A DNA stretch of 64,000 nt from Selaginella moellendorffii. Its lineage: Eukaryota > Streptophyta > Lycopodiopsida > Selaginellales > Selaginellaceae. The translations under genes and the position numbers were made by a program. Positions within the stretch are counted from its first letter, which is position 1; each line of letters opens with the position of its first letter. Of the stretch, positions 46,521 through 55,501 are shown piece by piece. The notes beneath the pieces are model-generated. The model saw only the letters and a program-made list of their open reading frames with translations. It had not been told where the DNA came from and did no database searches. The stretch lies in the NCBI RefSeq assembly GCF_000143415.4, contig NW_003314270.1, positions 1,419,048-1,483,047 of the forward strand, in the 5' to 3' direction.

Positions 46521-46789
46521 GTGAGTGAAAGTGGAGCACTCGAGCAAAGTGGTTCTTCATGTTTCTCTCTAGAAACGATCGCAAGGGCAGGCCGATCTAT
46601 CTGCGGAATCGCCACAACTCCGGATCGGCTCAAGCTGGTTTACAACAGCGACACCACCTCACTGGTGCTCTTTTGTGATTCTTTTGTGATGCCTGCTACA
46701 TGGGGGAGTTCAGTTCTAGCAATGACGTGTTGGACAACTTCGGCCATCAACTTACGATGGCTCACAACTACACTTGCAGTGAGCGCCGT
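46521..46789. other. Unassigned open stretch before the THO5 copy
   Basis: An open plus-strand frame continues from about 46521 into the THO5 copy, giving CSFVM- and Thr-rich residues with no recognised family. It probably reflects junk sequence fused to the pseudogene. Confidence 0.3.
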
Positions 46790-48300
46790 CGCAAACATAT
46801 GGATGCCCTCGGAAGAAATTCCTCTGAAGCTTGCCAATCAAGGCTCTGAGAAAAGCTTCTTTGCCTTTGGGATCTTGCATGCCAAGCGCTTGAAGCAGCA
46901 TCAGCTTGCGGACTTGCTTTTTTCTCCTCTTTATATACTTTATGTGCAGCGAGAGCCGACTAAAAAAGCTCACTCATTCTTCATTCTTGAAGTAAAGTAC
47001 CGAAAATCAGGTGAGTTTTCATTCATAAGGTCCGAAGCAGACGATGAAGTACTGGATAGGGATCAACGCCAGAGGAAAAGAACCATGATGTGGAAGCTAC
47101 TGCTCCAATCCCATGTCCGTCATTACAGATTTTACGTGAGTTGACCAAAGCATGCTTTTGAACTCCAATTTTCCCAACAAGGCTCAAATCAATCTTGAAT
47201 TGTTGATCTTTAGGACGTAGATCAAGGATTTTGGCTGCTGATGCTTCAGGGCTGGGAGCATGACAAATGCACAATCCAGCACCCCCTTCTCTTACATGCC
47301 ATCCTCATTCCCGTGGTGCCATCGCAGCCGTTGGTTGAAACGGTGACGATGCGGGCTTGGGTTTATCCAATAGCCGTAATGATGATATAAATGATAAAAA
47401 CAACTATTTTTATTAGTAAATGTTGTTAACAGGTATAATTCCTCTTTGTATACTTTAGGGATCAGAAGCTCGAAGGCTGTGTCTTCAAAACGAGAAACGA
47501 GCCAAGTGCTCACTTTGAGACTCCAGAAGCTCAACCCTGGGCTACGTCCGGCTCACACCCCTCCATTTCTTCGTCCGCAAACTCGGCTGAAGAAAAGATC
47601 GACAGCTCGAGATCGACTTGCCGTGGCTGTAGTGCATCTACTAAGGAGAGACGATGTTTGAGCTGGAAGCACCTTTCCTTATGTTTCGTTTTTCCTTTAC
47701 AATGATTTGTTTTTTTCCCTTAGGTATCAGGCTCTTGTCCAAAAGCACTGAATGGTTTCATCCTCCTTCCGCAGGAGTAGTGGACGTGACGCAGGCACGC
47801 ATTTAAGGCTCGGACACTCTACCTCCTTCTACTGTATGCCGACGAGGTGAACTTGGAAAAGACTTAGTCTTTGGATCAACTCACCACCTTTCCCGATGAT
47901 AAAGGTCATGAAGTACAAATACCTGGGAGTTCAGCTCCACCATCAGCCCACGTGGATGGACCCAAAGGCATCGCAACCGCAATCGAGCCCATGCAGACTT
48001 GGCGCATTTTCCAACGTCCGATCGCAGCATCCGACGGCTGAGAGCCGCCCATTGGCCTTGTGGCTGGTATCCATGGGACCCAAACATGTGGCGCGTGTTT
48101 GCGCACAAAAATCTTACCATGCTATGCTCATCCTTTTATCAATGGGACGTCATTACTTGATGCGGATCTCCACAGTCCATCTTGATATCTCCTTGACACC
48201 GAGGTTTGGCGAGCAGCCTAAAAAGGATGCTTTGCACGACGTGATTTCATTGCTAGAGACAGAAGAATCGATCTCAATCAATCTTTGCCAGGCATGAATC
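46790..48300 (+). pseudogene. Broken partial copy of THO5
   Basis: Pieces of the THO5 gene appear in order but with deletions, stops and frame changes: about 46810-47000 matches the FGILHAKRLKQHQLADLLFSPLYILYV exon (written here only in part); 47020-47100 matches the DDEVLD/RRKRT region; about 47455-47680 matches the Ser/Ala-rich region ahead of the C-terminal domain; 47690-47820 matches the following intron and exon; 48195-48280 matches the last exon. A LINE-like fragment is inserted at 47815-48110. Copy and parent are in the same orientation, about 1.5 kb apart. Confidence 0.8.
47815..48110 (+). mobile_element. LINE-type reverse transcriptase fragment
   Basis: The plus strand reads YLLLLYADEVNL at about 47819-47855, matching the reverse-transcriptase active-site motif (YADD, here YADE), and, after a frame break, KVMKYKYLGVQL at about 47900-47940, the following motif with KYLGV typical of non-LTR retrotransposons. 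The rest of the element is absent, so this is a short dead fragment inside the THO5 pseudogene. Confidence 0.55.
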
Positions 48301-49250
48301 TACAATAATTAAAAAATAATGTTCTTGAGTAGATTGGGCTGGTTGGCGAGGAGGAGTTTTGACAGGTGCAAGACGCGCTGCTGAGAAACGAGGCTTACTT
48401 TCACTAGCCCTCAATATATCACCGTCGCCTTCCAAAAGAACTGTTTCGCCGACCTGTAGTGAGAAGACTGATAAGAAAAATGACATAATTTAGTATGGTT
48501 TGCATCTGTTCCGGACTGTGCCTCAGGCGTAGATGGCTGTGGGCGAGAGTGATGGACGAGCCTCAGTGCAGACGCTGCGATAGAATCAATCAGTCAAGAA
48601 AAATCGTCAGCACCAAAGTTTTCTAGCCAACCAAGATCTTCCAGGAATGCATACTGTCAGATTCCAATGGACGCAATGGCGAATTAGATGCTGGCAAGGT
48701 GATGCGGCAAGTGATAAAGGTAGATTAGCATTTGTGCTTCAACATATGGAACTTGGCTAGAAGGAGGTACTTCAGAAGGAAGGTGCCTTCAAAAACACCA
48801 AGTGCTTTAAAGGACCTTGCATGGGTGAGAGAGTGAAGGTCCTTTAGCCAAGGCAATGGAAAAGGTATGGATGATGGTGAGGATGCTATCAATGAAGGTT
48901 CTAATGGAGATGATGGATTTGGAGGGGTGTTTATGGTGGTGGCAAAACTTTTATTTCATCTGGAAATTGATATAAAAGACTTATACTCAATATAAAATGT
49001 TTACAATCACATGTCAAGCACTTCAATAAAATTATAGCCTTTTATACCCAGCCAAGCCTCAGTCTCTCTCCCTGGCAATGATGTGATCTCCTCTTCCACT
49101 GTATATTTGATTCCATTACCATGTTCTTTTGGTTGGTTCTCCACATTGCTGCCAACACACCATCAAGGCCGCGATCTCATCTTGTAGATACAATTTTAAA
49201 CGGTTTAGGGCAAAGTTTATATTAAACCAAAAAACAAGCATATTCCTCTG
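48301..49250. other. Gene-free stretch
   Basis: Mixed sequence with no open frame worth reporting; 48660-48930 is GA-rich and repetitive in feel (AAGG/GGTG), and 48965-49035 is AT-rich and probably carries the 3' end signals of the CYP74 gene on the minus strand. Confidence 0.4.
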
Positions 49251-50783
49251 TTACACGCTTCGTTTCTTGAGCGACTTGAGGTGCACATTGAGCTCGGTGG
49301 TGTTGATGAACGAATCCTTGGTGATCTCGAACGAATCGTACCTGAGGAACATCTCCGCCACGAACTGCATCGTGATGAGCTCCGCGACATCCTTGGCGGG
49401 GCACTGCTTGTTGCTGGAGGCCGGCGATTCGGTCTCCCGCCCGTTGGACCAGACGAGGTACGGCAACACCGCCTTGCCGCGCTCCCCCAGGAACCTATCG
49501 GCCACGAACTTGTGCGGCTCCTCGAAGACCTCTGGATCGCGCATCACGAAGTACTGGTGCCCGCCCAGGAGCTCGCCCTTCTTGATCTGGAACGCGGCGT
49601 CGTGGGACTCGATCACCATGTCCTCGCGCGCGCGGCCATACATGTAGAAGATCGAGGGCGTGAGCCGCAGGGTCTCGAGCACGGTGGATCGCAGCAGCGG
49701 CATCTCCAGGAGCGCCTGGGTGGTGATATTCACGCCCTCTTCTCCCTGGGCGCGGTTCTTGTGCACAGCCGATCGCACCTCCGCAGCGATCTTGGCCTGG
49801 AAATCCTCGCCCAGCAAGCCCAGGTAGTAGATGAGCGCCGGGATCATCTTGTGCAGGCCGAGGCGCGCATTGATCCCCAGGATGAGGATGAGCTGGTGGA
49901 CAGTCTCCTCGCGATCCAGCCCATACTTCTTCTCCGCGAGATCCAGCGCCTCGGTGGCGTGCGTCCGGTAGAAATTCGCGAGCGCCTTGTACTGCTTCTT
50001 CACGAGAAACGGTGGCAGCCGGAAGGTGTGGAACAGCAGCTCCTCCAAGAAGTGTGGAAGCGGTGTGTGAGCGATCCCGGCGAAGTTTACCCCCGTCCAT
50101 AGCTGGTATGTGTCCCGGAACTTCGGTCCCAGGCTCGCCGGCCCCGGCTCCGCGGGATCTTTGTGGACGATGGTGCGCAGCAAGAACCTGGTGATCATCG
50201 CGTCCGACGAGGCGAACACCTCCGCTTTGCCCGACTTGGCGATGCGCTCCTCCCAGGATCCGGCGGTCTCGGCGAAGACTTTGTTATACTCCGGGATGAT
50301 CCGCGAGGAGTTTACGTGGAGGAGCTCGAAGATGAGGTCCTTGTAGGCGGTGTGCTTGGCCTCGGAGGTGTCCAGGTATGGGAGGACCCGGTAGCCGCCG
50401 GTGAAGGCCAGGTTGGGGATGTAGGGGCCGAGCAGGGTGTCCGACTTGTCCACCTTGGAGTTGTCCAGGAGGACCGAGAAGCTCTTCTGGTCGAGCAGGA
50501 TGATCCCGCGGGAGTCCGGGTAGCCAGGAGGCCCCGGGGAGTAGTTCACGCGGAAGACGGTGCTCTTGTGCTGCTCCATCCGGATGCGGAAGAACTCGGT
50601 GTCTCCCTGGAACCAGTAGAAGTCGAGGCGGTCCTTGACGGCTCCCAGGACCGGCAAGCCATAGCTTCCAGGTACTTCTTTCAGTGGCTTGCTTGGCTTC
50701 GATGGATCTGATGGCGCTGCTGCTGCTGGCTTAGACATCGACATTGGTAGCGGGGAGACCGAGCAGAGGTTGCTGCAATGCAT
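49251..50783 (-). CDS. CYP74 oxylipin enzyme (allene oxide synthase / hydroperoxide lyase / divinyl ether synthase type)
   Basis: Intronless coding region, 510 residues from the ATG at 50783; a donor and acceptor (about 50836 to 50788) suggest an intron in the 5' leader. CYP74 P450s rearrange fatty-acid hydroperoxides without O2 or reductase. Diagnostic features: YSPGPPGYPDSRGIILLD, the I-helix LILILGINARLGLHK, the ERR-like TVLETLRLTPSIFYMYGRARED, and the heme loop SNKQCPAKD with Cys at about residue 461 and the CYP74-type insertion before it. The N-terminus has no clear plastid transit peptide. AOS gives the jasmonate precursor; HPL and DES give aldehydes or divinyl ethers. The I-helix lacks the FNxxGG form of angiosperm AOS, so the exact activity cannot be named from sequence. 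Confidence 0.88.
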   Translation of the reverse strand: MHCSNLCSVSPLPMSMSKPAAAAPSDPSKPSKPLKEVPGSYGLPVLGAVKDRLDFYWFQGDTEFFRIRMEQHKSTVFRVNYSPGPPGYPDSRGIILLDQKSFSVLLDNSKVDKSDTLLGPYIPNLAFTGGYRVLPYLDTSEAKHTAYKDLIFELLHVNSSRIIPEYNKVFAETAGSWEERIAKSGKAEVFASSDAMITRFLLRTIVHKDPAEPGPASLGPKFRDTYQLWTGVNFAGIAHTPLPHFLEELLFHTFRLPPFLVKKQYKALANFYRTHATEALDLAEKKYGLDREETVHQLILILGINARLGLHKMIPALIYYLGLLGEDFQAKIAAEVRSAVHKNRAQGEEGVNITTQALLEMPLLRSTVLETLRLTPSIFYMYGRAREDMVIESHDAAFQIKKGELLGGHQYFVMRDPEVFEEPHKFVADRFLGERGKAVLPYLVWSNGRETESPASSNKQCPAKDVAELITMQFVAEMFLRYDSFEITKDSFINTTELNVHLKSLKKRSV

Positions 50784-50972
50784 TTTTTCGCTTGTCAACC
50801 GAAGTGGATCGAGAGATCTAAAGAGATTAAGCGCTTACCTGTGGAGGCGATATTTTTTGGGGCGAAATCAAGGTAGTGGAGTGATTTAATATATAGTCGT
50901 CTTTCTTGACTTTAGCCTGTAGCTCTTATGGCACAGTAGTGGCCAACTTCAAGTTTACCTCCTCGCAATTGT

Positions 50973-53378
50973 TTAACAAGCCACTGTTTCCTCGGGAAGC
51001 GAACAGACAATCTTACAGTGAGGAGTTAACTTCTTGTTTTGTCGCAAGTTTTGTACTAACAAGAGTGCTGCCGATTTTCCAGGATCCAGATCCAGCAGCC
51101 GTGCCGCCGCCGCTCGTCCTCTTTGCGCGTCTCCGTAGCTCACCCAAGCACCCAGCAAGTACGTCCAGTCCACAACGTCGGCCGCGAAAGGCATGGTTTC
51201 CACGAGCTCTTGGCAGGAATCGAGGTAGCCGGACCGGGCGAGCGCGTCCACCATGCAGGAGTAGTGCTGCTTCGACGCTCCCAGGCCAAAGTCGGCTCTC
51301 ATCGAGACGAAGTGATGCCTCCCCTCGGCGGGCTTGCCGTGGTGGCTGCAAGCGATCAGGACCGACACGAAACAAGCGGGGTCTGGTTTCAGAGCCGCTG
51401 CCTTCATGGCGTCGAATGTTTGGAAAGGTAACGAGCTTCGGGGGTCGTCGTTGCTGCTGCAGCTGTTGTGGGCGGCGAGCATTGCGCTCCAGAGCACTAG
51501 ATCTTGATCTGGGCTCGTGTCAAACATCTTCTTGGATCGCCTGAAATCTCCTTTCTGGGCAAACGCCGCAAGCATTACGGTCCGTGAGACGACGTCGTGC
51601 TCTGGCATTCCTTTGTAGAAAGTGTTGGCCATGGCTGAAAGAGACTGGGATTTTTGCGCCGCTAACAACGATGTCCACGAGACGAGATCCCTCTCAGGCA
51701 TATTATCAAACGTTTGTTTGGCATCCTCCACATGCCCATCTTGGGCATACAGAGAAAGCATAGAGTTCCAAGTTAGGAGATTCTTCGATGGCATCTCCTC
51801 GTAAATCTGTCGAGCTCTTTGCGTAAACCTGTGCCTTGTAAAAGCTGATATCATGGTATTACAAGTGATGAGATCTAACTCTGGAATAGAATCAAACAAC
51901 TTCGTTGCATCGTTAATATGCCCCAACTGGTTGTATACTCCTAAGAGTGTGTTCCATGACACCAGATCACACACGGGCATGTTGTTGAGAATGGTTTGAG
52001 CGTATTCGAGATTCCCTGCTTCTACACAAGCCGAAAGCATTGCGTTACATGAGCAAAGATTCCTTTGAGGCATGCTATCAAACAAAACTCGGGCTTCTCT
52101 GAAATCACCAGCTTGGGCATATGCAGTGAGCATCAGAGAGTACGTGACTAGATCCCATTCAGGCATACGCAAAAGAATTCTGTTGATTTCTGTCACAAGA
52201 AAATGACTCGAAATTCCGTTTAAGAAAGCATTCCAGACCGTGATAGTTCTCTCCGGCATGCTCTCGAATGCGTGCATGGCCTTTGCAATGTACCGAGCTT
52301 TGGCATATCCAGACACAAGTGATGTCCACGAGAGAAGATTCCACTCGGGCATCCCATAGAACATACGCTCTGCTTCGACAACATTTCCTGATTCTATTAA
52401 CATTTCAACCATGACAGCCGAAGAATCCAAGTCTAATGCCGGCATGCTCTCCAGCATTTGTTTTGCCTCTAAAATATGCCCTGATTGGGCATATGCTACT
52501 AAAACAGCAGATGCCAGTTTTAGATCTACGTGAGACACATTTTCAAGCAACGTTTGAGCGTCCTCAAACAGATCTACTTGAAACAGCATTGTGATCATAA
52601 CCGTGTACAAAACGAGGTTGTGCTCCGGCACCATATTAAAAATCTTCTTTGCACCTTCGACATGCCGGGCTTGAGCATATGCTGTTAAGATTGACATCCA
52701 AGAGAACAAATCCCTCTCTGGCATAGCATAAAACGCGTCTTTAGCACATTCAAGAGAGGCAGAACATACACACACGCCAAGAAAAATGTTGTAAGACAAC
52801 CAGTTCCGCTGCGGCATTTCTAGGAAAAACTCTCTTGCGAGCTGTAAGTCCCCGGCACGCGCGATGGCGGTAAGTGCTGTAGTCCAAGACAGCAAATCCC
52901 TTTCCGGCATCTCGTTGAAAAGAAGCATAAACCCATCAAGGGGAGTGTTTTGAGCAAAAGCAGCGAGCGCGGAGTTCCAGCAAACGAGATCTCGGAGTGG
53001 CACGCCATCAAACATTACTTTCGCTTGATCCAAATCCCTCCTTTTGGCAAATGCCGTGATCATCCTCGTCCACAGCACGAGATCCGGCTCAGGATGTTTG
53101 TCAAAAAGTGCCTTGGCATGATCGGTGTGGCCTGATTGAGTGTAGGCGTTGATCATGAAATCCCACGTAAAGATCGAACACCTCGAGTGAATCGTGTCGA
53201 AAATCTCTCGCGCGGCATCGATGCCGCCACAATTGACGTACATTTCCACAAGCTTTTCCTGCAAGAAGACGTCGTTGGCTGCCGCAGCTGGCGATCGGAG
53301 ACTCCGGTCGATGATCTTCGCCTCAGAGTAGCTTGTGCATCGAGAAATCGTCTCCAGCCACTGCCCTCTACTGATCAT
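50973..53378 (-). CDS. Pentatricopeptide repeat protein with S-type repeats and degenerate E region
   Basis: Intronless, about 801 residues from the ATG at 53378. Roughly 17-19 S-type PPR units of 31 residues, such as SIFTWDFMINAYTQSG, DLVCWNSALAAFAQN, NLVLYTVMITMLFQ and DLVSWNTLLGVYNQLG, are followed by an E-like region with QHYSCMVDALARSG and VVDWTYLLGAWVSYG. It stops at CSLPEETVAC without E+ or DYW. The expected function is organelle RNA recognition (editing or processing). A 115-bp fragment of this gene, almost identical, is found on the other strand at 63284-63400. Divergent from the BRIZ-like gene with 56 bp between starts. Confidence 0.88.
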   Translation of the reverse strand: MISRGQWLETISRCTSYSEAKIIDRSLRSPAAAANDVFLQEKLVEMYVNCGGIDAAREIFDTIHSRCSIFTWDFMINAYTQSGHTDHAKALFDKHPEPDLVLWTRMITAFAKRRDLDQAKVMFDGVPLRDLVCWNSALAAFAQNTPLDGFMLLFNEMPERDLLSWTTALTAIARAGDLQLAREFFLEMPQRNWLSYNIFLGVCVCSASLECAKDAFYAMPERDLFSWMSILTAYAQARHVEGAKKIFNMVPEHNLVLYTVMITMLFQVDLFEDAQTLLENVSHVDLKLASAVLVAYAQSGHILEAKQMLESMPALDLDSSAVMVEMLIESGNVVEAERMFYGMPEWNLLSWTSLVSGYAKARYIAKAMHAFESMPERTITVWNAFLNGISSHFLVTEINRILLRMPEWDLVTYSLMLTAYAQAGDFREARVLFDSMPQRNLCSCNAMLSACVEAGNLEYAQTILNNMPVCDLVSWNTLLGVYNQLGHINDATKLFDSIPELDLITCNTMISAFTRHRFTQRARQIYEEMPSKNLLTWNSMLSLYAQDGHVEDAKQTFDNMPERDLVSWTSLLAAQKSQSLSAMANTFYKGMPEHDVVSRTVMLAAFAQKGDFRRSKKMFDTSPDQDLVLWSAMLAAHNSCSSNDDPRSSLPFQTFDAMKAAALKPDPACFVSVLIACSHHGKPAEGRHHFVSMRADFGLGASKQHYSCMVDALARSGYLDSCQELVETMPFAADVVDWTYLLGAWVSYGDAQRGRAAAARLLDLDPGKSAALLLVQNLRQNKKLTPHCKIVCSLPEETVAC

Positions 53379-53434
53379 CAATCAATCAAAATGCCCAAGA
53401 AATACTTCGATTAGGTCAAAGTATTTGGGACAAA
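53379..53434. promoter_or_regulatory. 56-bp divergent start-to-start spacer (PPR / BRIZ-like)
   Basis: Only 56 bp separate the two start codons. The spacer is AT-rich with repeated ATCA units near the PPR start. A shared promoter is inferred from spacing. Confidence 0.5.
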
Positions 53435-55317
53435 ATGTTTACTCTCAGGGTTTTCCTGGAGGGAGAGGAGAAGCCGCGCTGCGATGGCGAGGAGGAGATC
53501 GAGCAGCGCGTAGCAATCTTTCGAGGCGCTGTGCATCTCTTTCGCGATGTTTTCGAGAGACCTGGCATTTCCTTTGGCAGCCTGCCGGTACGCTCCTATC
53601 TTGTGTTCCCTGGCTTAAAAATCCCCCTAGTTCGTGTGGCAGGACGAGCGCAGCGAGAATCTGTGCGTCCTTGGCGTCCCCAGCGCGATCGAGCCCGCTG
53701 AATTCTTCCAGATTGCGAGCTCTTTCTCGGACAAGATCGAAAAACTCCAATGCATCAGGTTTGAGGGAAAATGAATGCCTTCTTTGCGTTTACCTTTGTG
53801 AAGTTTAGTGTTTCCAATCTTCCAGGAATGATACAAGCCAGACTATGGTGCTCCAATTCGACTCTCAAAGCTCCGCTGATGCGTTCTACCATTCTTTCGA
53901 TGTGGATCTTCTTCCATTGAAGGTGATACATGTAGTTTGCTTGAGTTCACGCTTGCTGACCTTTCCTCCTTGTTTGATAGAATGCCATTTGCCACGTACT
54001 ATACACAACGGATGTCTACTTCACGAATTCCTTACAAGACGCATGCGAAGCTCCTCCTGGATTGACAGAAATCCCGACTTGCACATTTTGTCTCCGTGAG
54101 TGTTTCAAAAACTAGAAAGAATTTGACACTGTTTTGCTTGCAGAGCGGCTTGACGAGCACATAAGCGGCGTTCCTGCGAGAAAAGTTGACTCTTTTGATC
54201 CGCGAAACTCCTCTTGCTTAGTTCGTATGCTACTCGTTTTCACTGTGTGCTTATACACCGCTAAGTTCTTGGCAGGTCTGCTGGTACAGTCTTCAATCGG
54301 AGAATACGACGTGCTCCGTTTGTCCCACGAGTGAGAACCTTTGGGTCTGTGTGATATGCGGTTTCGTAGGCTGCGGAAGGTATTCGATCATACGCTTCAA
54401 ACCAATGACTCTCTTTTTTTTCGTTCTTCCTTTCACTAGGTACAAGGAAGGCCACGCTATAAGGCACTGGAAGGAGACCAGGCACTGCTGTTCGCTAGAG
54501 CTCGAGAGCCAGAGAGTGTGGGACTACGTGGGGGACAACTACGTACACCGCTTTATCCTGTCTAAAACAGATGGAAACTTGATGGAGCTAATGGCTCCCT
54601 CGAGCGATGAATGCAGCGGCTGTGAGTGTAGCGGTGGTTCTGACGCGTTTGAACGTTCGTGCGACACCAAGCTCGACAGTGTACGTCATGTTTCGTTTCG
54701 TGTTTTGCTCGTCATGTGAAAACGCAACCGGTTGACTTGCAGCTAAAGAAGGAATACGAAATCCTCCAGGCCAAACAGTTGGAAAGCCAGAGCAAAGTAA
54801 GTGTTCTCGCAGAATCTTAAAAAGCTAGCGCATTTTTTCTTCCAGTACTATGAGGGACGACTCGTCCAGATTGTGGAGGAGCAAGAATATGAAATAGCCT
54901 CCGCGATTGAGAGGCAAGCGTCGGCTCGGCTGCACAAGCTCCAGCTGAGGCTGGATAAAGCGGAAAAGGAGAAGAACTTCCTTACTCAGGTTACGTTTTG
55001 TCATACCACACTCCGCCTTGATCTTAACACTCGCCGTGTGCTACAGCTGAACCAGTGCCTCGCTGATAACCAAAAGAAATGGGAGAACAAGTGCCATGAC
55101 TTGGAGGAAAGGTGAGTTTTTATTTCCATGTTCCAGCAAGCTATAATCCAGGGACACCCTCGCAGGGGATCGGCAACATTGAAACTTAAGGATCAAAGAA
55201 TTGCAGAGCTTGAGGAACAGGTCGGTAGCTCTTGTGAAAATGTGGTAAAAAAAAAAAAATCGCGTTAATCAACTCTTGTTCCTGCAGATGCAAAGCCTGA
55301 TAAAGCAATTGGAGTAG
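53435..55317 (+). CDS. BRAP2/BRIZ-like protein with ZnF-UBP domain and degenerate RING
   Basis: About ten exons. BRAP2-type proteins are E3 ubiquitin ligases; the plant BRIZ1/BRIZ2 pair supports germination. The N-terminal BRAP2 domain (SIEPAEFFQ-like CVLGVPSAIEPAEFFQI, then TMVLQFDSQSSADAFYHSF) is intact. The RING should follow: TCTFCLQRLDEHISGVP is present, and CLVCWYSLQ closes it, but the central Cys-x-His-x-x-Cys zinc ligands are absent and the segment is about eight residues short. The ZnF-UBP domain is complete (CSVCPTSENLWVCVICGFVG, then CGRYKEGHAIRHWKET, then WDYVGDNYVHR). A coiled coil (EEQEYEIASAIERQ on) ends the protein. Only DNA reading shows the RING loss; no alternative exon restores it. 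Confidence 0.85.
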
Positions 55318-55501
55318 CATGCTTTGTTAATCAATGTATAAACGTTCCAAGGATTAAGATAATAGTAGATTCGTGCTATTATCTTTAAACATGACCTAGA
55401 CTAAGTTTATCTACAAAAACTTTTACTTTGGTTGTCCCGGGCATGACGACAAAGTTTTTGGTATTTCTTTTTTTCTAGGCTAAGGCAATACATTCGCGGC
55501 G

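Noticed and set aside
49281-50711. Long plus-strand frames opposite the CYP74 gene
   Set aside because: Antisense shadows of a GC-rich coding region; the CYP74 motifs on the minus strand are decisive.
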